Below, one piece after another: positions 31,401 through 39,606 of a stretch of 64,000 nt of DNA (positions are counted from its first letter, which is position 1; the number at the start of each line of letters is the position of its first letter). Origin of the DNA: Sandaracinobacteroides hominis (lineage in GTDB: Bacteria; Pseudomonadota; Alphaproteobacteria; Sphingomonadales; Sphingomonadaceae); NCBI RefSeq assembly GCF_016464365.1, contig NZ_JADCUC010000005.1, positions 1-64,000 on the forward strand, in the 5' to 3' direction. The notes beneath the pieces are model-generated. The model searched no databases, had not been told where the DNA came from, and was given only the letters and a program-made list of their open reading frames with translations. Both the position numbers and the translations under genes were made by a program.

Positions 31401-32420
31401 ATGAAAGTCGCAGTCTATTCCACCAAGCCCTACGACCAGCGCTTTCTGGACGCCGCCAATTCCGCCCACCGGCACAGCCTGCATTTCCTCGAACCGCGCC
31501 TCGATCGCCACACCGCTCCGCTTGCCGCCGGCTATCAGGCGGTTTGCGTCTTCGTGAACGACCTGCTCGATGCTCCCACCCTGGAGGCACTGGCGCAGGG
31601 CGGCACCCGCATCGTCGCGCTCCGCTGCGCCGGTTTCAACAATGTCGATCTCGCAGTCGCCGAACGGCTTGGCATCGCCGTCGTCCGTGTCCCCGCCTAT
31701 TCCCCGCACGCCGTCGCCGAGTTCAGCATCGGCCTGCTTCTGGCACTCGATCGCCGCATTCCCCGCGCCTGGGCCCGCGTCCGCGAAAACAATTTCGCGC
31801 TGGAAGGGCTGATCGGCCGCAACCTCCACGGCCGCACCGTCGGCGTCGTCGGCACCGGCAGGATCGGGGCGTTGGTCGCCCGCTCGCTCTGCGCCGGCTT
31901 CGGCTGCAACGTGCTTGCCAGCGACATCGCCGAAGACGAAGAGCTGAAGCAACTGGGCGTCCGCTACGTTCCGCTCGCCGACCTCATCGGCGCCAGCGAG
32001 ATCATAACCCTCCACTGCCCGCTCACGCCCGAAACCCACCACCTCATCAACCGCGACAGCCTCGCCAACGCCCGCGACGGCCTGATCCTCGTCAACACCA
32101 GCCGCGGCGCGCTGACAGACACGCGCGCCCTCATAGCCGGCCTGAAGTCCCGCAAGCTCGGCGGCGTGGCGCTCGACGTCTACGAACAGGAGGCCGACCT
32201 CTTCTTCGAGGATCTCTCCAGCGAGATCATCGAGGACGATGATTTCCAGCGCCTCCTCACCTTCCCCAACGTCCTCATCACCGGCCATCAGGCCTTCCTC
32301 ACCGAAGAAGCCCTCACCAGCATCGCCGAAACCACCCTGCAAAGCCTGACAGACGCCGAAGCCGGCAAACCCCTGACAAACGCCGTCATCGCGGAGGCAG
32401 TCCTCCGGCCGCGCAGCTAA
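31401..32420 (+). CDS. ldhA: D-2-hydroxyacid dehydrogenase (D-lactate dehydrogenase type)
   Basis: This 339-residue NAD-dependent enzyme of the D-isomer 2-hydroxyacid family most resembles fermentative D-lactate dehydrogenase, which reduces pyruvate to D-lactate. The Rossmann motif GVVGTGRIG is at residues 148-156, the catalytic-loop arginine is in NTSRGAL, the glutamate in DVYEQEADLFF, and the catalytic histidine in TGHQAFLTEEAL. The combination YEQEADLFFEDLS is characteristic of LdhA-type proteins. It is cytosolic, monocistronic, divergent from the porin and convergent with the methyltransferase gene. Confidence 0.9.
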   Translation: MKVAVYSTKPYDQRFLDAANSAHRHSLHFLEPRLDRHTAPLAAGYQAVCVFVNDLLDAPTLEALAQGGTRIVALRCAGFNNVDLAVAERLGIAVVRVPAYSPHAVAEFSIGLLLALDRRIPRAWARVRENNFALEGLIGRNLHGRTVGVVGTGRIGALVARSLCAGFGCNVLASDIAEDEELKQLGVRYVPLADLIGASEIITLHCPLTPETHHLINRDSLANARDGLILVNTSRGALTDTRALIAGLKSRKLGGVALDVYEQEADLFFEDLSSEIIEDDDFQRLLTFPNVLITGHQAFLTEEALTSIAETTLQSLTDAEAGKPLTNAVIAEAVLRPRS

Positions 32421-32449
32421 ACCGAACGCCTTCCCTCTGGGTTCACGTC

Positions 32450-33184
32450 CTAGAAAACCCGCGTCCCCACCACGAGCCCCTTGGTGCCGCCGCGCGGCCG
32501 CTCAAACCGCATCCCGGGCCAGCGCTTTGCCCAGCGCGCCACCACCACCCGCTCGCCCGGCCGCGCCGCATCGTCCAGCAGCACCTGGCCGCCCACCGCC
32601 AGCCGCTCGAACAGGCACTCCGCTGCACCGCGCACGAAGGGATGCTCGGTCCATGGCGGCCCATCGACGATCAGCAACTCGATCCTCTCCGGCAGCGCCC
32701 CCAGACGATACCAGCGCCCCGGCCAGTTCAGCGGCGGCTCGCCCAGCGGGGCAGGGCGCAGATCGGCGGAAATCCCGTGCCCCTCCAGCCAGCCCTGGGT
32801 CGCTTCCACAAAGCCCGCATGCTGGTCGAAACTTGTCAGCAGCCCGCCACCGTTCAGCGCCAGCGCCCGCCCCGCCACCAGCGAGCTCGCGCCGCAGCCC
32901 AGCTCCACCACATGCCGGGGCCGCAACGCCTCGATGGCATCGACGATGGCATGCAGCAGAAAGCAATCCGCCTTCCAGCTCCCCAGGTTCGGCAGCGCAT
33001 CCTCAGCCAGCTGCAGCCGCGCCAGCAACCGCGCCTTGTCGGCCTTCCGCCCGCCCGACAGCGAGCGCAACAGCCACGGCCACTGGATCAGCGCCCAGCC
33101 CCACACCTTGGCGCGGTCGGCAAGCTGCGCGGCATCTCCCATATCGGCAAGAGGCAGGAACCCGGTCGCTTCGCGTGACGTCAT
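32450..33184 (-). CDS. SAM-dependent class I methyltransferase-like protein
   Basis: This 244-residue protein has a Rossmann core with the SAM-binding loop VVELGCGASSLVAGRAL (about residues 91-107), an acidic second strand LTSFDQHAGF, and LLIVDGPPW as motif III. Its substrate is unknown. It is downstream of astB on the same strand with a gap of 93 bases, so it may be the last gene of the ast transcript, although that gap also contains a duplicated 15-base sequence. The ATG at 33184 is the first in frame and gives a normal N-terminus. Confidence 0.78.
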   Translation of the reverse strand: MTSREATGFLPLADMGDAAQLADRAKVWGWALIQWPWLLRSLSGGRKADKARLLARLQLAEDALPNLGSWKADCFLLHAIVDAIEALRPRHVVELGCGASSLVAGRALALNGGGLLTSFDQHAGFVEATQGWLEGHGISADLRPAPLGEPPLNWPGRWYRLGALPERIELLIVDGPPWTEHPFVRGAAECLFERLAVGGQVLLDDAARPGERVVVARWAKRWPGMRFERPRGGTKGLVVGTRVF

Positions 33185-33244
33185 CAGGCCCCCATGCAGG
33201 AACTACATACCCCGCAACAGCTTAACGCGCCGACATCGACCAGT

Positions 33245-33274
33245 GCAATCCTGGCCGGCGCAATCCCGGCCGGC
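33245..33274. repeat. Two-copy 15-base direct repeat
   Basis: GCAATCCTGGCCGGC (33245-33259) is followed directly by GCAATCCCGGCCGGC (33260-33274), with one mismatch. It ends three bases before the astB stop codon region. Confidence 0.7.
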
Positions 33275-33277
33275 GCA

Positions 33278-34567
33278 TCAATAGCCCAGCTCGTCCGCCG
33301 ATATGCCCAGTTCCCCCAGCAACGCGTCATGCGCGGCTCCGCAAGCCGCCCACAACTCCGGCTTCCCCAGATCGTCCGGCGCAATCGCTTCCGGCCACCA
33401 GCGCTCCACCAGCCGCTCCAGCCGATCGATCTTCGCCGCGTCCAGCAGGAACCGCGCGTCCACCGCCGCCAGCGCCGCATCGCTCAACGGCACCCGCAGC
33501 CGCAGACAGGCCGGCCCGCCGCCGTTCTTCATGCTCTCGCGCAGGTCCAGCACATGCAGGTGGCGGATCGGATTGTCCGGGTCCTGCTGCACCCGCTGCA
33601 ACCAGCGCCACACGCTCGGAGTCTCCTCGGCCTCCTTCGGCAGGATCAGCGCCATGCCATCCCCGACCGTCACCAGCGCCGCATTGAACACATAGGAGGA
33701 AATCGCATCCGCCAACGGCACGTCGGCCGAAGGCGCCTCCACCAGCACCAGCCCCGGCACCCGCGCCCGCAGCTGCTCCAGCGCCCCGGCCCGGTCCTCG
33801 AACGCCTCCTCATGCGCAAACAGCACCAGCCCGTTGGAAACCGCCACCACATCATTGTGGAAGGCGCCCGCCTGGATGGCCCGGTCCGCCTGCTGCACGA
33901 AGGCCGCCCGCATCACCCCATGGCTGCGCGCCACCGCCTGCGAGGCCCGCACATGCTGCCGCGCCGGAAACGCCCCGCCCATCTTCGCGCCAAAGACAAA
34001 CGCCTCCACGCCGGGGGCGTCAGGCGCTTCGGCAAAGCGCATATGGTTCGCCGCGCCCTCGTCGCCAAACCCGGGCGCCACCGGCCAGTGCACGGCGAAA
34101 TGTTCGGGATCCGCAAAGGCCAGCTGCAGCTGCGCCATGGTCTCGGGCCATTCCTGCGACCGGTGCGGCATCGAAACCAGATTGGCGACGGTGAAATGCG
34201 TCTTGCCATCGGCGCAATCCGCCGCCGGGCTGACGGTCGCCGCATTCGCCACCCACATGCTGCTCGCGGAGACGGCCGCCGCCAGCAGTTCCGGGTCCTC
34301 CCGCCAGCAGGCCGCCAGCACCGCCGCATCGTCGCCCTCAAATCCAAACCCGCGCAGCCAGCGCGCATTCGGCCGCCGCTGCGGCAGCAGCAACCCCTGC
34401 GGCACGCCCAAGGATACCAGCAGCCGCATCTTTGCCAGGCCCTGCAGGGCGGCCTTGCGCGGCGCACTGACGCCGCCGGCATTCTTCGTCGCCGCCAGAT
34501 TGCCCAGGCTCAGCCCGGCATAATTGTGGCTCGGTCCAACCAGCCCATCGAGATTCAGCTCAGGCAT
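33278..34567 (-). CDS. astB: N-succinylarginine dihydrolase
   Basis: AstB is the second enzyme of the arginine succinyltransferase pathway. It releases two ammonia and CO2 from N2-succinylarginine to give succinylornithine. The 429-residue protein shows the family signatures NLDGLVGPSHNYAGLS at the start, HNDVVAVSNG in the middle, and MKNGGGPACLRLRVPL near the end, which includes the catalytic cysteine. Its length is typical of AstB. The start overlaps the astD stop by eight bases, so translation is coupled. The ATG at 34567 is the family start although the frame is open further upstream. Confidence 0.94.
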   Translation of the reverse strand: MPELNLDGLVGPSHNYAGLSLGNLAATKNAGGVSAPRKAALQGLAKMRLLVSLGVPQGLLLPQRRPNARWLRGFGFEGDDAAVLAACWREDPELLAAAVSASSMWVANAATVSPAADCADGKTHFTVANLVSMPHRSQEWPETMAQLQLAFADPEHFAVHWPVAPGFGDEGAANHMRFAEAPDAPGVEAFVFGAKMGGAFPARQHVRASQAVARSHGVMRAAFVQQADRAIQAGAFHNDVVAVSNGLVLFAHEEAFEDRAGALEQLRARVPGLVLVEAPSADVPLADAISSYVFNAALVTVGDGMALILPKEAEETPSVWRWLQRVQQDPDNPIRHLHVLDLRESMKNGGGPACLRLRVPLSDAALAAVDARFLLDAAKIDRLERLVERWWPEAIAPDDLGKPELWAACGAAHDALLGELGISADELGY

Positions 34568-35981
34568 CGGCGATCCCCACAGGCGTCGCGATGAAGGGCG
34601 CCTCCGCCTCCACGCTGGCAACAGGCCAGGCGCAATAATCCGCCGCATAATAGGCGCTCGGCCGGTGGTTCCCCGAAAGCCCGATGCCCCCGAACGGCGC
34701 ATTCGAAGCCGCCCCATTGGTAGGCCGGTTCCAATTCACCACGCCCGCCCGGCTCCCGGCCCAGAACCGCTCATAAAGCGCCCGGTCACCGCCCAGCAAC
34801 GCCGCAGACAGCCCAAAGCGCGTATCGTTCGCCGCCGCGATCGCCGCGTCGAAATCCTTGACCCGCACAATCTGCAGAAACGGCCCGAACAGCTCGGTAT
34901 CGGGCACGTCCACGCCGGTCACATCGACAATCCCCGGCGTCAGGAACGGCAGCCCTTCCCGCAGCCGCAGCAGGGGCCGGATGGTCTTCCCGCCGATCGC
35001 CTGCGAAGCCGTCAGCAACCCGTCTGCCGCCCGATCCGAAATCACGCAGCCCATGAACGGCTGCGGTTCGGCAAAGGGCTCGTCGATCCGCAGCCGATCC
35101 GCCAGCGCCACCACAGCGTCCAGCAGCGCGGCGTGCTGGCCATCCTCCACGATCAGCCGCCGCGCGCAGGTGCATCGCTGCCCGGCCGACAGAAAGGCAG
35201 ACTGCGCCACGATCAGTGCCACCGCCTCCACATCGGCCGCGTCCCACACCAGCAGCGGATTGTTTCCGCCCATCTCCAGCGCCAGAATCCGCCCCGGCGT
35301 CTCCGCATATTGCCGCGCCAGCGCCGCCCCGGTGGGAGCCGAGCCCGTAAACAACAGCCCGTCCACATCCGCACCAGCCAGGGCCCGCCCGGTCGCCGCA
35401 AAGCCCTGCACCACTTCCAGCACGCCGTCCGGCAACCCGGCCTTCGCCCAAAGCCCGGCCATGAAGGCCCCCACCGCGGGCGTCTGCTCGCTCGGCTTGA
35501 ACACGATTGCATTGCCGGCAATCAGCGCCGGCACGATATGCCCGTTGGGCAGATGCGCCGGGAAATTATACGGCCCCAACACCGCCAGCACCCCATGCGG
35601 CTTGTGCCGCAAAGCCTGCGTCGCCCCCTTTGGATCGGACTTGAAAACCGCCTCCCGGCTGCCGGTCCGCTCGGCATGCGCCTGGATCGAAATCTCCACC
35701 TTGGCGGCCACACTCCCCACCTCGGTCTTCGCCTCCCAGAAAGGCTTCCCCGTCTCCTCGGCGATCAGCCGCGCAAAGGCCTCCGCCTCCGCCTCCACCA
35801 CCGCCCTGAACGCCCGCACCACCTGCAAACGGTCATCCAGCGAAGCCGCACCCCAGCCCCGCTGGGCCATCCGCGCCCGCGCCACGGCTGCCGCCACTTC
35901 GGCCTCCGTGGCAACCGCCCCCTGCCACAGCAGCGACCCGTCATAGGGCCGCCGGCTCTCCAGCCTGTCAGAAGTCGGCAT
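34560..35981 (-). CDS. astD: N-succinylglutamate 5-semialdehyde dehydrogenase
   Basis: This 473-residue member of the aldehyde dehydrogenase superfamily oxidises succinylglutamic semialdehyde in arginine catabolism. The catalytic glutamate is in ALEMGGNNPLLV and the catalytic cysteine in SAGQRCTCARRL, both at the spacing normal for the AstD group. The N-terminus RRPYDGSLLWQGAVATEAEV is also AstD-like. I chose the ATG at 35981 with GAGG upstream rather than the TTG at 35999. It overlaps astA upstream by 14 bases and astB downstream by 8, which is tight operon packing. Confidence 0.94.
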   Translation of the reverse strand: MPTSDRLESRRPYDGSLLWQGAVATEAEVAAAVARARMAQRGWGAASLDDRLQVVRAFRAVVEAEAEAFARLIAEETGKPFWEAKTEVGSVAAKVEISIQAHAERTGSREAVFKSDPKGATQALRHKPHGVLAVLGPYNFPAHLPNGHIVPALIAGNAIVFKPSEQTPAVGAFMAGLWAKAGLPDGVLEVVQGFAATGRALAGADVDGLLFTGSAPTGAALARQYAETPGRILALEMGGNNPLLVWDAADVEAVALIVAQSAFLSAGQRCTCARRLIVEDGQHAALLDAVVALADRLRIDEPFAEPQPFMGCVISDRAADGLLTASQAIGGKTIRPLLRLREGLPFLTPGIVDVTGVDVPDTELFGPFLQIVRVKDFDAAIAAANDTRFGLSAALLGGDRALYERFWAGSRAGVVNWNRPTNGAASNAPFGGIGLSGNHRPSAYYAADYCAWPVASVEAEAPFIATPVGIADA

Positions 35982-36981
35982 GCAGCACCTCATCTCCAAC
36001 TGCGAACGGCGAACCCGCCGTCAGCCGCAACACCCCGTCCTCGACGCCGGCCGCCAGGGCCGCCGCGCGAAAATCCTTCAGCAGGCCGCCGGCAATCAGC
36101 CGCTCGCCGCCCACGGCCCCATCGGATACCCGCGCCGAAACCGCCTCCCGCACCGTCTTCACATCGGCCACCCGCACATCCAGCGTCGGCCCGCCGTCAA
36201 AGATGTCGACATAGCCGTTGAAGCCGAAGCCTTCCCTTTCCAGCATCTTCTGCGCCGCCACCCCCGCCTCGTGCGGCTGGCCCAGGGTCTCCTGCGCCTC
36301 GGGCGGCAACAGCGCGACGTAGACCGGATATTTCGGCATCAGGTCGGCGATGAACTGGTTGCCGTGCACGGAATTGAAGGCATCCGCTTCGTGGAAGCCC
36401 ATGCCGAAGAACTTGCCGGCAATCCCGTCCCAGAAGGGCGAGCTGCCATCCGCCCGGATCCGCCCGCGCAGCTCTGACAGCACCCGGTCGCCGAAGCGCG
36501 GCCGATGCAGCCCCAGGAACAGGTAACGGCTCCGCGCCAGCAACCGCCCCAGCCCGCCGGTGCGCAGCTCGGGATGCAGGAACAGCCCGCCCACCTCGCT
36601 CGCCCCTTCGAAATCATTCACCAGGTGCAGCACGCCGGTCCGAAACGTCCGCCCCAATTCCTGCGATTGCATCGAAAGCGTCGTCAGCTTGTAGGAATAG
36701 AAGGGCCAGCGCACCCCCACCCGCGAAAAAAGGCTGGCAGTCCCGCCGATCCGCCCGCTGGGCCGGTGCTCCAGCACCAGCATATATTTCTCGTCCTCCG
36801 GCTCCTGCAGCACCGCCGCATAGCTCCGCTCCGACCAGCACAGCCGCTCCTCCAGCGCCCCCCGGTCGTTGGGCAGGTTGGTGAATCCGCCCCCCGTCAT
36901 CCCGGCAAGCTCCACCAACCCGTCGAGGTCGCCCATCCCCGCCGGCCGCACCCACCATTCCGAAAGCTTCACATCTGCCAT
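35968..36981 (-). CDS. astA: Arginine N-succinyltransferase
   Basis: AstA starts the arginine succinyltransferase pathway by transferring succinate from succinyl-CoA to arginine. The 337-residue protein carries the family blocks WVRPAGMGDLDGLVELA, GGGFTNLPNDR, YSYKLTTLSMQSQELGR, GLFLHPELRTGGLGRLLARSRYLF and MLEREGFGFNGYVDIFDGGP. The ATG at 36981 gives the standard N-terminus. It is the first gene of the minus-strand operon astA-astD-astB and is divergent from an Lrp-type regulator starting 91 bases away. The transaminase (astC) and hydrolase (astE) steps are not encoded nearby. Confidence 0.94.
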   Translation of the reverse strand: MADVKLSEWWVRPAGMGDLDGLVELAGMTGGGFTNLPNDRGALEERLCWSERSYAAVLQEPEDEKYMLVLEHRPSGRIGGTASLFSRVGVRWPFYSYKLTTLSMQSQELGRTFRTGVLHLVNDFEGASEVGGLFLHPELRTGGLGRLLARSRYLFLGLHRPRFGDRVLSELRGRIRADGSSPFWDGIAGKFFGMGFHEADAFNSVHGNQFIADLMPKYPVYVALLPPEAQETLGQPHEAGVAAQKMLEREGFGFNGYVDIFDGGPTLDVRVADVKTVREAVSARVSDGAVGGERLIAGGLLKDFRAAALAAGVEDGVLRLTAGSPFAVGDEVLHADF

Positions 36982-37023
36982 GCAGGCAGCTTGCCCGAAC
37001 GGTCGACGCCGGGGTAACCGAAG

Positions 37024-37043
37024 TCTGCTGGCAAAACCGCAGA
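37024..37043. promoter_or_regulatory. Inverted repeat in the astA-lrp intergenic region
   Basis: TCTGC (37024-37028) and GCAGA (37039-37043) are inverted around a 10-base A-rich centre. The 90-base region between divergent astA and the Lrp-type gene must contain both promoters. This weak dyad is the only repeat I see there. Confidence 0.3.
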
Positions 37044-37071
37044 TCCTGCGGCGTGGAGGGCAGAAAACAGC

Positions 37072-37524
37072 ATGGACCGCATCGACCGGAAAATTCTCGT
37101 GCAACTCCAGCAGGATGGCCGAATCACCAACGCCGCGCTGGCAGAGGCGGTCAGCCTCTCCCCCTCCGCCTGCCTGGCCCGTGTCCGCCGCCTGGAGGCA
37201 GACGGCATCATCCGCGGCTACCGGGCCGACATCGCCATCGAAAAGCTCCGCACCAGCCTCCTCATCTATGGTGAAGTCACGCTGAAGCGCCACCTGCCGG
37301 AGGATTTCCGCGCCATCGAAGCCCTCTTCGCCGAAGACCCGCGCGTGCTGGAAGCCGCTGAAATCTCGGGAAAAAGCGACTATATGGTGAAACTTCTCGT
37401 CACCGACATGGCCGAATGGCGCGATCTCACCGCGCAATGGACCTCAGGCCCCTGGCAGATCGAACGCGTCACCAGCTCTGTCGCCATGCACCACTCCAAG
37501 CTCTTCAACGGCTTCCCGCTGTAA
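37072..37524 (+). CDS. Lrp/AsnC-family regulator, probable controller of the ast operon
   Basis: This 150-residue protein has the Lrp HTH (MDRIDRKILVQLQQDGRITN, then LAEAVSLSPSACLARVRRLEADGII) and the RAM effector domain with EISGKSDYMVKLLVTDM. The SPSACLARVRRLE recognition helix matches Lrp proper more closely than the regulator at 19789-20229 does. It is transcribed divergently from astA, the usual arrangement for a local activator of an amino-acid catabolic operon. The likely effector is arginine or another amino acid. Downstream, 50 bases separate it from the patatin gene. Confidence 0.9.
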   Translation: MDRIDRKILVQLQQDGRITNAALAEAVSLSPSACLARVRRLEADGIIRGYRADIAIEKLRTSLLIYGEVTLKRHLPEDFRAIEALFAEDPRVLEAAEISGKSDYMVKLLVTDMAEWRDLTAQWTSGPWQIERVTSSVAMHHSKLFNGFPL

Positions 37525-37574
37525 CAGAAATCCGCCATGCTGCAGGTGCACAACAGCAACGGAAGGGGCATCCG

Positions 37575-38639
37575 ATGGCGACCGCAACGCAACGGCCGGT
37601 AAATCTCGCGCTTCAGGGCGGCGGCGCGCATGGCGCCTTCACCTGGGGCGTCCTCGATCGCCTGCTCGAAGTCGCCGATCTCGATTTCACCGCCATTTCC
37701 GGCACATCGGCCGGCGCCATGAACGCCATCGTCATGGCCGAAGGCCTGCTGGAAGGCGGGCGGGACCGGGCCCGCCAGCAGCTGGAGCAGTTCTGGCTCG
37801 GCATCGCCGACGCCGCAGACCGCGCCCAGCCGTTCCGCGCGCTCCCCTGGTACAAGTTCGTCGAGCCCTATGTGTTCGAGGCTTCGATGGCCTATACGCG
37901 GATGTTCAGCCCCTATGATTTCTCGACGTCCGACTACAACCCGCTCCGGCAGGCCCTCACCGACCTCATCGATTTCGACAAGGTCCGCCGCCAGCGCCAG
38001 ATCAAGCTCTTCATCAACACCACCCATGTGGCGACCGGCGGCCTCAGATGCTGGCGCGAACATGAACTGACGGTGGAAATGGTGCTGGCGTCGGCCTGCC
38101 TTCCCAGCCTGTTCCAGACGCCGATGATCGACGGCGAAGGCTATTGGGACGGCGGCTACATCGCCAACCCGGCGCTGGAACCGATGCTGCGCGCCACCAG
38201 AACCGACGACATCCTGATCGTCCAGCTGAACCCGATCGTCCGCCACGAAATCCCCCGCAAGGCAAACGAGATCATCGACCGCCTCAGCGAAATCAGCTTC
38301 AACGCCAGCCTCATCACCGAGCTGCGCTTCATCGCCGAACGCAACCGGCTGATAGACACAGGCGACCTTTCGCCGGAAAAATTCCGCAAGACCCACCTGC
38401 ACATGATCCACGGCGATCAGACACTGGGCGCCATGCCGGCCTCCACCAAGCTCGTCGCAGACCGCGGCTTCCTCCTCCAGCTCCGCGACATGGGCCGCGA
38501 AGCCGCCAGCCAATGGCTGGAAGACCATAGCGACAAGCTCGGCAAACGCAGCAGCTTCAACTATCGCCGCATGGTCAACCAGCTGACCCAGGAAAGCGAA
38601 GAAACCCCGGACCCGTCAGAGCTGCTGAAAAAGGACTGA
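37575..38639 (+). CDS. Patatin-like phospholipase
   Basis: This 354-residue protein has the patatin acyl-hydrolase domain. The oxyanion loop is LALQGGGAHGAFTWG (about residues 11-25). The nucleophile motif GTSAG (about 43-47) holds the catalytic serine, and the catalytic aspartate lies in WDGGYIANPAL. These form the Ser-Asp dyad of patatins. There is no signal peptide, so it acts in the cytoplasm or is exported by another route, as for ExoU-type proteins. Substrates are probably phospholipids. A GGAAGGGG sequence precedes the ATG. The C-terminal 100 residues are helical and charged. Confidence 0.9.
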   Translation: MATATQRPVNLALQGGGAHGAFTWGVLDRLLEVADLDFTAISGTSAGAMNAIVMAEGLLEGGRDRARQQLEQFWLGIADAADRAQPFRALPWYKFVEPYVFEASMAYTRMFSPYDFSTSDYNPLRQALTDLIDFDKVRRQRQIKLFINTTHVATGGLRCWREHELTVEMVLASACLPSLFQTPMIDGEGYWDGGYIANPALEPMLRATRTDDILIVQLNPIVRHEIPRKANEIIDRLSEISFNASLITELRFIAERNRLIDTGDLSPEKFRKTHLHMIHGDQTLGAMPASTKLVADRGFLLQLRDMGREAASQWLEDHSDKLGKRSSFNYRRMVNQLTQESEETPDPSELLKKD

Positions 38640-38675
38640 GCCAGCTTCTCGGGGGCACCCAGTTACAACAATCCA

Positions 38676-38706
38676 CGTCGCCCCGGACTTGATCCGGGGC
38701 CCATCG
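38676..38706. repeat. REP-like palindromic repeat
   Basis: CCCCGGACTTGATCCGGGG (38681-38699) has 6-base GC-rich arms (CCCCGG/CCGGGG) around ACTTGAT, flanked by CGTCG and CCATCGAC. This unit resembles an intergenic palindrome that I recall occurring many times in alphaproteobacterial genomes. Only one copy is visible here. It lies between the converging patatin and ACP-like membrane protein genes. Confidence 0.65.
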
Positions 38707-38854
38707 ACAGTCGAAGCAAAACCTGAATTGCAGAAACCGAACTATAGCTTCGCCAACCGCCCAGCCAATTCCCGCAACGCCGCACGACGCCGCTCCATGA
38801 TCTTTCTCGCCAACGCTATTTGTGCCTCCACAGTACTATCTTCAGATGTCCCGT

Positions 38855-39559
38855 TCATCGCGCACCCGGCGCCAACAATAGTGTCGATGGGGAAACCTCA
38901 TCCCTTGGAAACGTCGCCCGTCGCAACGCCATGTCTGCAATCGTATCCCAGATTTCCTTCGGCCCGCTCCGCGCGCCCTCGTCAGCCAGCGTACCCGCAC
39001 TTCCAGCGGCACAGGCGCGCGCAAGATCACCAAAAGTGACAAGCCCGCGCCCGAACGACAGCGGCGCAAGCCGGAATAGAGCGAAACCGCCAACAAGTCC
39101 GCAAAGGCCAATCCACCAGTTTGAAGCAATAGCGCCAGCCAGCAGTGAAAGCGCCATTATGGCCAACCCGGTGCAGCCAACAACTCCCACGACTACCGGT
39201 GGTTTCCTTAGTCCGGCCTGTGCAATCTCCGAACAAAGTCCACGAACCGGCACATGGCTGAAAACGTTCAATGGCGTCTGCGGGCCAATGCGAACATCGG
39301 CTGCATGATGGCCCAATGCCGACCGCAGCCGAGTAAAACTCATCATCGTCGCACATGTTCTACCGTCCGCCCAAGTATCGGGGGCGCTGGCAACCACAAG
39401 CGCATGCACATCACCAAGCGTGGAGCAGCTTTCCCAGCCCGCTGGAATCTTCAGGCCGAACGCAGCCTCGATCTCGACGATAAAATCGCTCGCATCGTCG
39501 CCGTCGTCGAACAAGGCGTCCGATCTGGCGCACGCTTCTTCAGAGTTACGAAACCACAT
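38855..39559 (-). CDS. Membrane protein with an ACP-like N-terminal segment
   Basis: This 234-residue protein is of unknown function. Residues about 18-55 (with DFIVEIEAAFGLKIP and TLGDVHALV) resemble helices II-IV of acyl carrier proteins, including the phrase AAFGLKIP. The serine-bearing DSL motif is replaced by DASDF, so pantetheine attachment is doubtful. Two transmembrane helices lie around residues 120-160. The C-terminal part again has LVTFGDLARA, reminiscent of an ACP helix III region. It may belong near the DUF1493-type ACP-like proteins. GC and codon bias are clearly lower than in mfd and the patatin gene on either side, which suggests acquisition by transfer. Confidence 0.6.
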   Translation of the reverse strand: MWFRNSEEACARSDALFDDGDDASDFIVEIEAAFGLKIPAGWESCSTLGDVHALVVASAPDTWADGRTCATMMSFTRLRSALGHHAADVRIGPQTPLNVFSHVPVRGLCSEIAQAGLRKPPVVVGVVGCTGLAIMALSLLAGAIASNWWIGLCGLVGGFALFRLAPLSFGRGLVTFGDLARACAAGSAGTLADEGARSGPKEIWDTIADMALRRATFPRDEVSPSTLLLAPGAR

Positions 39560-39606
39560 GACCTAGAGGTTCCGCCGGAACATCTCTGTAGTCAAGGCAC
39601 TCAACC

